From Juglans regia (lineage: Eukaryota > Streptophyta > Magnoliopsida > Fagales > Juglandaceae): DNA of 64,000 bases. Below are positions 1-10,597 of this stretch, in pieces (position 1 is the first letter of the stretch; each line of letters opens with the position of its first letter). Both the position numbers and the translations under genes were made by a program. Under the pieces are notes generated by a model. It had not been told where the DNA came from, searched no databases, and worked only from the letters and a program-made list of their open reading frames with translations. Location: NCBI RefSeq assembly GCF_001411555.2, contig NC_049901.1:38782964-38846963 (forward strand). Reading direction: 5' to 3'.

Positions 1-104
1 CATTGCAATAATAGATCCTGAATGATATAAAAGTTTACGCTGTCATGACAGAATGCATCATCGTAGATATGTAAGGGGAGGAGTACCATGAACTGAAGCT
101 ATAC

Positions 105-3100
105 CTGTTAAATTTGCAATTCCTATGAAGCAATTGGCAAGGGTTGATGGAACTCCCGCACTTTTAAAAACAGTTGAAGAGAAATAAAATACAGCATTTA
201 TACCAGATAGCTGTTGTAAAGCAAATAGGGTTGACCCAATAAAAACAACTGCAAAAGGAATGCGTGAATAACAAAGAACTTTTGGAAAGGCCAAAAAGAA
301 TATGACAGAAGAACAAGCAACGGAGAAAACAGCCATGGATTCTGCAGAGAAATAGACGTTACAAATCTTAGAAGAAATATACCAGAAAAGTATCATATGT
401 CCCTCTAAAATGGCGACCATAGAGCAATTCTGAGATCTTCACAGTATCAGTGTCATCTCCCCTGTCCGATTTAGATAATTCTGCCAATGCTAGTTGGACA
501 TGCAATCCTCCTAGGAGTTTCTCAAATGCAGCTTCGGCTTCCTCGGTTCTTCCTCTCTGAATCACAACAATGAGAAACAGAAGGTGTTCATCTTCGGCAT
601 AATTACATAACTGTATAAACTTAATTGGAAGTTTATCCCAAGTTATAGTATAGAGAGATGCTAGGCCAAACTTGAAAGTAACTAAAAAACCCCCCCCCCC
701 CCAAAAAAAAAAAAAAAAGGCCCAAACTGAACGATACAAGAAATTAAAAAAGAGAGAGAAAATACTGCAACTTTGGGAGCTGATACAGAAAACTGACTGC
801 ATCTTTGTGCACATTGGTTTTGCAATCATGAACGTGTGTGCATGGTTTATTATTTAGTCTAAATAAAGACAAATACTTGAATGTTTGTTTTGGTACTTCT
901 CTTTATAGGTAATCAAAGATTTTTTTAAAAGTTGAAAGGCATGCATAAGACAAATACCTGAATATTTGTTTTGGTACTTCTCTTTATAGGTAATCAAAGA
1001 TTTTATTAAAAGTCACAAGGCATCGTCCAGATACCTGAATCTGAATCTTTGTGCCCCTGACTATTTCCATTTATGGTATAAAAAGTGCAAAATATCAACA
1101 GGAGTTATAAACTAAATAGGATTTTTTTTTTTCCAAAAAAAGATGGATTAGAGCTTTGTTCTTAAAGCATTTCAGCTCATATATGTCTTTGATATATTTA
1201 AATATGAATTAGTAAGGAATTTATTCATACTGAGTAACAGACAGCAATTACAGAAAACAAGAGAAAGGAAACCTTATATAGCCAAGGGGGACTCTCTGCA
1301 CAAAACACCATGGCAACAAATAGTATTGCAGCTGGAATTGTAGATATCCAGAAGCAGATGCGCCACCTGAGCACATGGATTAAGAAGTATATGACATTGT
1401 CAACATGAAATACAGATGCCAAGGGATTAGTAAATCTTACCAGCCCGCAATTTCTTTGACAGGAATTCCAATAAACAGAGCTCCAATAAGTCCAAGACAT
1501 GTTGCAATTTGAATAAAGCTTCCATAAGTACCCCTCACAAAAGCAGGAGAAACCTACTCACACAGATGGGACAAAAGTGGATAAGAAACAAGAACTTCCT
1601 TGCGTCAGCCAAGAAAAAGTAAGCCAGAATCAATTAGAAAAAATTGTAACAAACCTCCGTTACATAGAGAGACGCAACAGGGGGTCCCAAGCCCATTCCA
1701 GTACCAACAAGTAACCGGCCCAAGAGCATACCCTCAAGATTTTTTGTCATTGCACTGGAAATGCACGTTATTGTTTTTATTATTTTATAACAAAAGAAGT
1801 AGAAAAAATATATGGAACGTCAAAGTCTAAAATCATTAATATTTGTATACACTGAACATGTGAAAAAAAAATAGACCTAGAAGGCTACTATTCACCAACA
1901 AAAGCATGCTACAACTTTTTATGATAAATAAGAAAAAAATTCTTCATATGAAAGAGGGTGTAACCCATACACATGAAATATACAAGAGATCCACCTATAT
2001 TGCAAAAGGGAAACGTGATAGAACTTCATGAAAGTACAACTAGAAGACCCTACAATATTGTGGACTACTATCCAATAAGCGTGCAAGAACTGAGGGAACA
2101 TAGCATTGCAGATGGCACTATCAATTTGATTAGATTTTCTAAACCCATCTGCAAATCCTCCATATAGAAATGGAAAAAAACACAAATTTTAGCTGTAATT
2201 GATGACTATCAAACCCAAAAGCCCCTTTTACCTATAGAAATATACATTTAGACATCCAGAAAACTTCAGGAGGTTGAAATAACTAATATCAACTAGACCA
2301 AACCAAATGGACTAGAAAATATAATATATGAAGAGATAAAAATCAAGACTGCAACAAATGGACAAGAAAATATAAATATAACATATATTATAATTTATTT
2401 TTTTGTCACATCAGCATACCTGATAGAAGCACCAATAATCATAGGCAAAGCACACAACTGGAAAGCTCTACGTCGCCCAACCCCATCAGCAACCCAACCA
2501 CTGAGCAGAGATCCAACAAAGGCACCACCAAGACACGTACTCACAACCAGACCTTCACTTAAAATAATTGACAAAACCTCTTAAATAAGAGAGCTAGATG
2601 CAGAAATCAAAAAACAGATTAGAGCAAGAAAGGCCAAATATCACCTTCTGCCAAGGTATTCCCACTGAAACCAAGATCTACAGAAATGCTTTCAAGTGGC
2701 TCATTAACTACTCTGTATAAAACAGTATAAAAATAAATTCAAAAAGGAAACTACCTTGATTGTGTGCTTCATTCTCTAAAAACAAAGAGAAAAGAAAAAG
2801 AAGAAAAGACTGAGTTCAAAGACGGAGCACCAACCCTATATGGTAGCCAAATAAGAAAGAAGATATGGTTGCAACTACTACATGAGGTAAAGAAAGCCTC
2901 CATGAAGGGCTTGAAGTTTCTGGAGACATACTGTTCTGTAGAGGAACTACAAGGCAAGCAAGAGTAAAGCCCAATTAGCAATATGCTAGGTCATGTTCAC
3001 ACAAATTAGAAGTGTATAACTAAACTAGATCACTACTCAATGACCTCCTTATGGTTTCCCAAGATATGTAACAGGTCTACTCAGACTTCTATGCCACCTT

Positions 3101-4261
3101 TTTCATCTGCTCTTTCATCTTACGTTACCAATTGCATATTCACAATTACCGACCAAAAAGGAAACTATAAAGGAAAATTAGCCTCAAACCCCACAGAGCA
3201 TAATTTGCTACAAGTTTAAGATAATTTGATGACACAAGATAGGGGTGTGGGCAAAACCACCACCGGCTCCAGCACTGACTCCAACCAACGTCCGCTCCGA
3301 CTCAGACTCTGGTTGAGTCGGAAAAATCGGAGTTCGGAGACGGAGTTAGAGATGTTGTGAAAAAAATGGTCAGAGTCAAAGCCGATGGCAGCTCCGACTT
3401 CCAAACTCCAACGAATAAAAAAGAAACAACAATATTAGCGAAACAAATAAACAAACGATTTGATAAAGATAGAGAGATAGATAGCCAGCATTCATTCATT
3501 CACCATTTTTGCTAAGGGAGATCGGTGTTGATGAAAGGAAGTTGAATACGGAAACCCTAGCACAACTAGAAAATGGGCAATTTATAGTAACAAGCTCATG
3601 TTCTTTGGGATTGATAAGTTGGGCCTTTGGGTTTTTTGTAGAATGAAATCTTCTTCTTCTACTCTGAGTCTCTCCGAAATGCCAAACTCCTCTGTGTGTG
3701 TGTGTGTGTGTGTGTAAGGATTTTGCACTTCTTTCGAGATATTTCATATGTTGCAGCACCATTTCAACCCAGCTTCCACCATTGCCTATTGCAGCACCTC
3801 GCCACTAGTAAGTCTCTCAGCCTCTCTCTCCCTCTCTTTGTCTCTCTCACTCTGTGGCTCCGACTCCGACTTCAACAACTCCGATCGGAGTCGGAATCCG
3901 CTCCAATTCTAAGTCGGAGTCGGAGTCGGAGTCTGAGCACAACTTGGCCTCCAACTTTGGTCAGAGTCGGAGGCCGGAGTTGGGTTCCATCGGAGTTGAA
4001 GCCCAGCCCTAACACAAAATCCATTCCAGTGGGAAATAAGCAGTTCTTCACAGCACAAGATCAAGCAATAGTCATGTGTTCAGTATATAACCACACCTCA
4101 AAATTAAAGCTGACTGTGCAAAGCATAAAACATAAGTAGAACTGAAATGATTATTCACCAAAAAAGTTACCTGAGTTTTCGTCCATGTCAACTGTATTTG
4201 CAGAGTCCCTCGACGGCAAGCGCTTGTACATCGAGTAAGCTTCACGTTGACGTACCCACAT
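105..4261 (-). CDS. SGB1: Sugar transporter of the SGB1/plastidic glucose transporter 2 clade (5' and middle part)
   Basis: Major-facilitator hexose transporter; Arabidopsis relatives sit in Golgi or plastid membranes. Nine coding exons read on the minus strand: 4261-4171, 2946-2835, 2712-2645, 2552-2420, 1754-1655, 1553-1441, 1366-1273, 556-403, 248-105. They join in phase into 336 residues (family about 490); the last third is beyond base 1. Visible motifs are MWVRQREAYSMYKR at the start, SSFLFGYHIGVVNEPLES, the loop signature DGVGRRRAFQL, FVRGTYGSFIQIATCLGL, RGRTEEAEAAFEKLLGG and the sugar-transporter signature QQLSGINAVFYFSS. Start ATG is 4261-4259. All readable junctions are GT-AG except the donor after base 403, where GG (402-401) replaces GT. 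The first coding intron (2947-4170) holds an hAT-like insertion. Family assignment is from remembered relatives; SGB1 versus its close paralogue cannot be settled. A fresh pseudogene is possible because of the GG donor. Confidence 0.85.
672..720. repeat. Homopolymer tract C(n)A(n)
   Basis: A run of about 14 C followed by about 16 A lies in the intron between transporter exons 1366-1273 and 556-403. Such a tract is prone to length error in sequencing. Confidence 0.9.
870..1024. repeat. Imperfect tandem duplication (about 78 bp, 2 copies) in a transporter intron
   Basis: The segment with CAAATACTTGAATGTTTG, then GGTACTTCTCTTTATAGG and ATCAAAGATTTT, is repeated directly with a few substitutions (copies from about 870 and about 950). 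It lies within an intron and has no coding content. Confidence 0.85.
3240..4011. mobile_element. Non-autonomous hAT-like element (772 bp)
   Basis: The left end reads TAGGGGTGTGGGC and the right end, reverse-complemented, reads TAGGGCTGGGCT: an imperfect terminal inverted repeat of plant hAT type. Flanks are acacaaga (3232-3239) and acacaaaa (4012-4019), an 8-bp target-site duplication with one mismatch, the length made by hAT transposases. The interior has no transposase. It carries many TCGGAG/CTCCGA hexamers near both ends, which can act as subterminal repeats, and a (TG)n tract at 3693-3715. It sits in the first coding intron of the transporter gene. Confidence 0.75.
3693..3715. repeat. 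(TG)n microsatellite
   Basis: About 11 uninterrupted TG dinucleotides, inside the hAT-like element. Confidence 0.95.
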
Positions 4262-4326
4262 GCCAAACTTTGACCAGCCTTTTTCCCGGATTCCCTAATT
4301 TAAAGAATTTTACACAAACACTATTA

Positions 4327-5119
4327 TGTTTCAGTTGCATCCACTGTGGACCAGATCAAATAAAACACTACATGTTCTCATACAAATGAAAAAAAGGGTT
4401 CCGAGAAGAAATAGAAAAACTGATATGATTTTTCGTTCTCTTGTTGCTGCGATCTACGCTTGGGAAAACACAAAATCACTCAACTATGCATATTATCAAG
4501 CATATTGTATATTTTCACACGTGTACAGTCTCATGTATTTTTATGTTTACTTGTATTTTTACATTTAATTATTTTGCTTCTAGTATAAATACCCTGTACC
4601 TCATTAACAGAGGGACTTTTTTGGAAAATTGCAATATCAGTTTTTTCCACGGGAAACTTCTAGGGTTTCTCTACTTGTTATGGAATCAGATGTTCTTTGT
4701 CTTCTATGGCGCCGCCTCAACAGAATCTTCCCAATGATGCTACCAATACTCATAGTGCTCAGTTGTTTTGTGACATTCAGGCTGCTTTACACATCACTGC
4801 CAATCCAGTTTTTTACGAACGGACTAAACATATTCAACTGGATTGCCATTTCATACGTGACAAGATTCAAGCTCGAATAATCAAGACTTTTCACCTTGCT
4901 TCCCCACATCAACTTGCTGATGTCCTTACCAAAGCTCTTGGATGTCAGCAGTTTCAACACTTAATCACCAAGATGGGAGTTCATTCCATTTACTCTCCAT
5001 CTTGGGGTATAAATACTCTGTACAAATACTCTGTACCTCATTAACAGAGGGACTTTTTTGGCAAATTGCAATATCAGTTTTTTCCACAGGAAACTTCTAG
5101 GGTTTCTCTACTTGTTACA
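4327..5119 (+). mobile_element. Internally deleted Ty1/Copia retrotransposon with target-site duplication
   Basis: Begins TGTTTCAG and ends TTGTTACA, flanked on both sides by TATTA (4322-4326 and 5120-5124). The 5' LTR runs about 4327-4679 and is followed by TGGAATCAGA, a near match to the initiator-Met tRNA primer-binding sequence. A short gag start (ATGGCGCCGCC at 4708) then runs directly into the end of the Copia RNase H domain (residues [18 protein letters not shown], then [11 protein letters not shown]), so most of gag, protease, integrase and reverse transcriptase is gone. The 3' LTR (about 5006-5119) has lost its U3 region; its last 110 bp match the 5' LTR end closely. It cannot move by itself. 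Confidence 0.85.
4708..5044 (+). pseudogene. Copia gag-start/RNase H-end fusion remnant
   Basis: An open frame starts [14 protein letters not shown] (gag leader) and continues into the C-terminal RNase H tail of a Copia polyprotein, ending in the degraded 3' LTR. Copia polyproteins are normally well over 1,000 residues; about 110 remain. The fusion is an internal-deletion product, not a new gene. Confidence 0.8.
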
Positions 5120-5560
5120 TATTAAGGTAATAGGAAATCAGACAAATTACGTACGCCCAAACCAAATTAAGTTTCCAAATCAACGAGAGTTTCGAGCAAA
5201 TCCATAGAATCGAACCACATGAAACACATTCCCGACTCCAGAGCCACAAACCAAAGAAGATCGGTACAAAAGACAGCGCTGCAAAATTATGGAAAAAGCT
5301 CGTAATGAAAGAAAACGAAGATGAAGACGTACCGATCATGAAATAATCAATAAATAAAAAGATCCGGAACTATGAGCGAGTTCGATGAACAGGCGTGTGG
5401 GCCAGGGGAGATTCCGTGAGCGTCTCCGAGACCTCCTGGTCTGCGACCAACTCAAGAAAGGAGCAAAAAAATGAAAAATTCTAGGAGGGTAACGGAGAAG
5501 AAAGCAACCGTGTGTGCTCGCTCTGTTTGTGGTGCGGTTGTTTCAGAAAGAGCTTCCTTT

Positions 5561-8500
5561 CTACTTATTACTTACACATGGAGAAAGGAAACAGCGAGGC
5601 CAGCTGCGTACGGAGTGGGAAAATTAATTTGTAATTTTCGTTGGAAAGTATTAAATATTTATTCTGCCGTTGGGGGAATGTCAATGAATGGCACTTACTA
5701 ATCGGGAAAAATCTTTATATCACCTACTGTTGACTGCAGCCGCAACACACATAGCGTGTGGACTGAATTTATTAAATGCATTGGATCGGGATCACTTACA
5801 CGCACGCTCGCAGGCTCTCAGCCCTCACACGTAGATGAAATCGTCTCTCCTCTCAGCCCTAATTCTTGTTCGAGAGTCTTCTCATCGCACCTCCTCTATC
5901 GTCTTCGATCTCAACGCAATCAAGCCAAGTAACAAACCACCGATCAGAGCCCTCCCCACCACGACGCGAGCCACGAGGAGTCCTTGGTAGGACCTCATGT
6001 ATTGTGGCCTATGGCCAAACCACTAGCCATGTGGAGACAAGGCTAGACAGCCTCAAAACAACCTCATGGGCATGTCAGCCACATGCCAACAGCCATGCTA
6101 GCCATGGGCCAGCCTAGCCCACCCATAGCCTCATGCATGTCATGGGTCAACTTGGCCCATGTCAACTATGTTATTTTTCATTATTTATTTTTATTTAATT
6201 ATTTATTTTTCAAGGGACTTAATGAGAGTTTCTAAGTTGTAATCATTATAAATAGGACCCTTAGGTTTTGCATTTACATCTTTTGACAAATTTCCTAGTG
6301 GGTAGACTATTTTGTTCTTGAAATCATCATTCGGTGCTAAGGCACTTGGGTTCTTTCGGATGCAATACGTGAATCCCCTAAGAAATGATCACACCTTGCA
6401 ATTCGTGAATATGTGTGGTTCAATCTATCTTGTTCTTGCAACTTAGTACAATTCGTGAATCCAAGTTGTAGTTCTCTTTGTTATTTTCAAGTTCATCAAT
6501 AAAGATGTTTATTTCATCTATGTGCAATTCGTGAATCATAGTTGGATTGGCTATCTTTTATTCATTTTGTCTTGATTATTTATCACTTGTACATTGTGTT
6601 CTTCATTTGTTCTTAGTGTTCATCCATTTCATTGCTCATTTGATCCATTCCATACCACATACTTGACCACCATAGTGTTTGTCATCCTTTCTATAAGTTT
6701 GTCAACTTTCTATAAATTGTTCCCTCCAGACACCTTGCCCTAGTCGAAATACACATAGCCTCCACTCCCACATACACCATTCGGCCAACCCTAGTGTTAC
6801 CCTACTTTCCATATTAGTTCACATTCCCATAATTGCCCTTCATCTATCATAATCATAAAACCCTAGCCACATCATCCACTTACCATATTCGGCCATCCTA
6901 AAGTCATCTACCATAAACCCTAGCCGCCCACCTCAAGCCCTATAAGGAAACTCATTCATTTTAGGAGTCTTGACTTCCTCTAATTCAAATTCAAATTCAA
7001 ATTCAAATTCCAATTCAAATCCCTTAATTTAAGGAATTGCAAATCCTTTTCAATTCCTTAAATCACTATTCCTAAAATTTCTCTAGTCAACTATTGACTT
7101 ACCATTTCAATTCAAATTCGAATTTCCAATTCCCTCTAAGATTCCTACCACTTAGGAATCTTCCCTCAATCATCTCTATCTACCAATCCTAGCCAAATTC
7201 GAATTCCCTTCTTTCCTCAAAGATTCCCTCCATCTTTCAAACTTCCATATCCATTTCCAAATCATCCAAAATCTAGCTAACCTGCCAAAGACCAAGTCCC
7301 TTCATGTTAGCCATCCAACATCCAAAACCCTAATCCCACCTTACCATTTTGGCAACCCTAGCCAACCAAACCCTAGCATCACTCTTCCACCTCATTCCTA
7401 AACCCTAGCATCATCCTAAACTCGAACCTTAAGCCAACTCTTCCAAATCTCGAAATCCACCCTAGCCACCTCACAAAACCCTAGCTACACTTCATCATTC
7501 CTACCCTAATCACCATCCAAGTGGCCCAAACATCAAGGGCAACCCTTAAGCCATTCCCATTGCATAAAACACCCATAATCCTAAGCCAATCTTCCAAGAC
7601 CACACCAACTCCAATTCTACCATAGTCCATGACAACCCTAGTTGCCTCCAACCCAAACCCTAACCTCATCTCATCCATTCAACCCTAGCCTCCATCATCT
7701 TGGTACTTCACTCAAGAACAAGTCTAGCCGCTCACATTGATTTGCCTTAGCCTAAACACTTAGCCTACCCAAATACATCATCATCCAATCACTCAAACAC
7801 CATCCTTTTGTAGAAGGCCAAGCAAGTTGGCAAGAACACTCGGTCACCATCATCACCAAGACGAGCCCGTGGACCTTAGTGTTAGGGACAAGACCGGGGT
7901 CCCTAACAGCCTTCCCCACCACGACGCGAGCCCTCACGAGCAGATCAGTCCCCAAGCACCCTCGATCCCTAAGGCATTTGATGTGAAGCCCTCAGTCCCT
8001 CAGTCCACTGACGCGAAACCCTCATATCTGTGAGAGGGTAAATAATCTGTGATTCTAGGATTTGGGCATACATGAGATTTTTTTTATCCTTTTTTTTTCT
8101 CTGGTTGGGCATAAATAATCTGTGATTCTAGGGTTTGGGCATATGTATTTGGTATAAACTAATGGTGTGGGGTTGTAGATGTTTCTAATGTTGCCTCTGA
8201 TGGCATACATTTCTCTTTTTTCTCTGTGTCATGCTAGAGCAATTTCTGCTGTGATTTTGACTTCAGTTCTCACCTCCGAAACCCCTAACTCCTCTGCACT
8301 GCGAGCATATTTCTAAGTTACACCATTCAAGCACAACACATCACCACATTGTTTAGTTTCATTTAGTTGTTTATATTGCTCTATTGTTGCTAAGAAACAA
8401 TAGGAAAGGGTAAATATAGTTTTCTTTTTTACAAGAATAATGGTAACGAAAATATAATTAGGATTGTACTCTTGAAATGAGATTCCGAGTTACTTTTTTT

Positions 8501-9280
8501 TTCTCTTGAATAAGTCTAAGGTATTCTTTGTTTGCCCTTGTATATTTTCTTTTAGTGAAATTCCTTGTGAGCGTATTCTTTGTTTGCCCCTGTATATTTT
8601 CTTTCTTTCTTTTTTCTCTTGAATAAGTCTTAGGTATACGTTCGTTATCAACTTTTTTATGGTACCATTAGGGCTATTAGTTTCTAAAACCATCATTTTT
8701 TAGTTATGAAACTTTGTTACTTGGCAAAAGATCCTGCTAATCGACCATCATTTGATGTTCGGTTGGTGCAGGTATGTATTTTCATTGAAATAATCTTTAG
8801 ATTAGCCAGTCCATCGGAGCACACCCTACACTTGACGTGTCAGTCGGGTTCCCTAACAACGAACCGGTTCTAACCTCGGCCCTCCTCTCGAATTCAAAAT
8901 CCTCTTTGACGAAACCCCCTTCACTATGAATTTTCTTCTTCTTCTTCATGTTGAAACCCTCAATCCCCCTCACGTTGTAACCTTTCTTCTTCTTCACTAT
9001 GAAGGCCTCAGTCCCCTCACAAAACCCAGCCCTTCTTCTTCCCCTCTATGAGTTTCGTTGGAGCGAAAACCCTTGATTTCTATAGATGTAGTTCTTCTCG
9101 ATTTTAAGATGTGGTTCTTCTTCTTCTCTTTGATTCACTCAGTCCCCTCACTATCTCTGTGATTTCCCCCTCCCTTCATTTGCTTTCACTGTGATTTCCC
9201 CGATATTTCCCCATCTCAATTCCGCAACCCTTCATCTCAGTCACGTGACGGTGTGAGTCCATACACTACGAAACCACGTC
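5561..9280. other. Non-coding interval
   Basis: No supported gene. The ORFs here are short, low in complexity and unlike known proteins. The interval holds a probable insertion (5973-7909), a TATAAATAGG box at about 6248-6257, four copies of an (A)CAATTCGTGAAT-like motif near 6365-6540, a G-poor tract (about 6640-7850), and short local repeats at 8039/8109 (about 33 bp) and 8520/8575 (about 35 bp). Confidence 0.6.
5973..7909. mobile_element. Possible retroelement-like insertion bounded by a 23-bp direct repeat
   Basis: The 23-mer starting CCCTCCCCACCACGACG at 5950-5972 recurs at 7910-7932 with one mismatch, and shared sequence (ACGAG) follows both copies with small indels. Between them lie a TATA box, a promoter-like region and a long G-poor stretch without ORFs. 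This looks like an insertion with a long target duplication, or an LTR-element leader, but no terminal repeats, primer site or coding domain were found. A segmental duplication is an alternative. Confidence 0.35.
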
Positions 9281-9282
9281 TA

Positions 9283-10597
9283 GAAATCTGTGAAAAGCTC
9301 GCAGCGCAGTTGTACCACCAGGTCCAGAAGAAGCAAGCTGAGATCGCTCCCAAGAAGGTACTTTTATTATTTTGTTTCATCTGGGTTTTCCTCGTATTCC
9401 CTTCGATATGCTTATTCTAGAAGTGGGTAATCCTTTACTGAATTTCACTGTGGTTTTGTTGTATCTTGTGTATCTGTCATCAAATCTCAGAGTATCAAAT
9501 AATTGAGATAGCGGAGAATGTTTGTAATCTGAAGAAAGCTTAATCGGATTGGGTTTTACAGATAGATGTTGTGGAATAAGGAAATAAGTTGGAGGTAAGA
9601 AGAATTTAGTATTTGGGTTTGTTTTTGGAGTTGTTTGATGAATTACGTAATTGAAATTTTGTATTTTTAGTTAAGTTTTGTCAATTATTATTGTTGATAG
9701 AAGTTACGGGGTTGGTGTTTGGTAGGATTGTAAATGAGTTTACATTTTTTTTATGATAAGTCCGGTTTGTATTGATATATTTCTACTTTTCTAGGCAACC
9801 TAAAACGTAATTTTGACTTTCAATGCCTTGAATCGGCTGCTCATTTTATTTTCGTCTATTTTCAGCTGGTGGAACAAACTTCGAAGGACAATGCAATTCA
9901 GAGTGTAAAACAATTGAGCGGGCTTGCCAAGATGTGAGATTTTTGCACTTGATTTGCATTATTTTATGTCTTGGTCTGCGTTTTATTATGTAACTCTATA
10001 TTGGCAACGGAATTCTTTTTCTTTAATGTAAGCAGCTATAATATGAACAAAACTAGCTAACTTTTTATTATTATTATTATTTGATTTACCATTTAAATGG
10101 GTAGAGTTTGAATAGTATGACAGAGATCCTATGTTACAATCTAATAGAATTCTTGGCACCAAGTTGTCTTGGATCTCTCTCAGGTGGTATAAAGGTGGAC
10201 TTGAGTTTGATGTTGTATTTGGGTGAGGTCGCAGGTTAAGATACTGCCAAGTAAAGCTAAAAGGGATGTTTAACATCTTCTAAATTGTGGCATTCATGTG
10301 CATTTTGTCACCGTCCAGAAAATTCTATTTGGTTTTTGGCTCTTTCTACATTTTTTTGGATGCCACACTTCACGTTATGATCAAATCACTGTTTGTGGAT
10401 TTTCCAGGTCATCGAATATTGTGATACTGATGTTGTTGAATATCTATATAGCTCCAAGCCACAACTTGATTCGTTGGTCAACTTTTTATGTAAAGACCTT
10501 ACTAAAAGCATGCAATATCAAGCCACCTCCAGGAGAACCTTTTGTGCCCAAGTCATCCAAAGAGGCAGAAATGGAAAAGATATTAAAATCTATGGAG
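9283..10597 (+). pseudogene. Decayed saposin-like (TLR4-regulator/MSAP family, At1g42480-like) gene fragment
   Basis: Three exon remnants: about 9283-9357 (ICEKLAAQLYHQVQKKQAE), 9866-9934 (DNAIQSVKQLSGLAKM) and 10408-10597 (VIEYCDTDVVEYLYSSKP, then LVNFLCKDLTK, then in another frame KACNIKPPP and GEPFVPKSSKEAEMEKILKSME). Relatives are small secretory-pathway saposin-like proteins. An extra A in CTAAAAGC near 10504 shifts the frame, and residues expected between PPP and GEPF appear deleted. The donor after 9934 reads ATG/TGAG, so a G of the GT donor is lost. No N-terminal signal-peptide exon or C-terminal exon was found. The family is recalled rather than searched; its broken state is directly visible. 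Confidence 0.6.

Larger units (their letters stand above)
4262..5560 (-). promoter_or_regulatory. Probable 5' UTR, 5'-UTR intron and promoter-proximal region of the sugar transporter gene
   Basis: Upstream of the start codon, an acceptor AATTAG lies at 4300-4295 and a strong donor (G then GTACGT on the minus strand) at 5333/5332. This suggests a leader exon from about 5560 to 5333, an intron 5332-4295, and a short leader 4294-4262 joined to the first coding exon. A defective Copia element occupies 4327-5119, inside that intron. The leader exon would be rich in pyrimidines and CTC motifs. This is inferred from splice-site patterns only; no transcript evidence is available here. Confidence 0.45.

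Noticed and set aside
1919..2185. Complementary ORFs on both strands
   Set aside because: They lie within a transporter intron and have no homology.
7827..8033. Histidine/proline-rich ORF
   Set aside because: Spans the border of the 23-bp direct repeat and G-poor tract; no domain or splice context.
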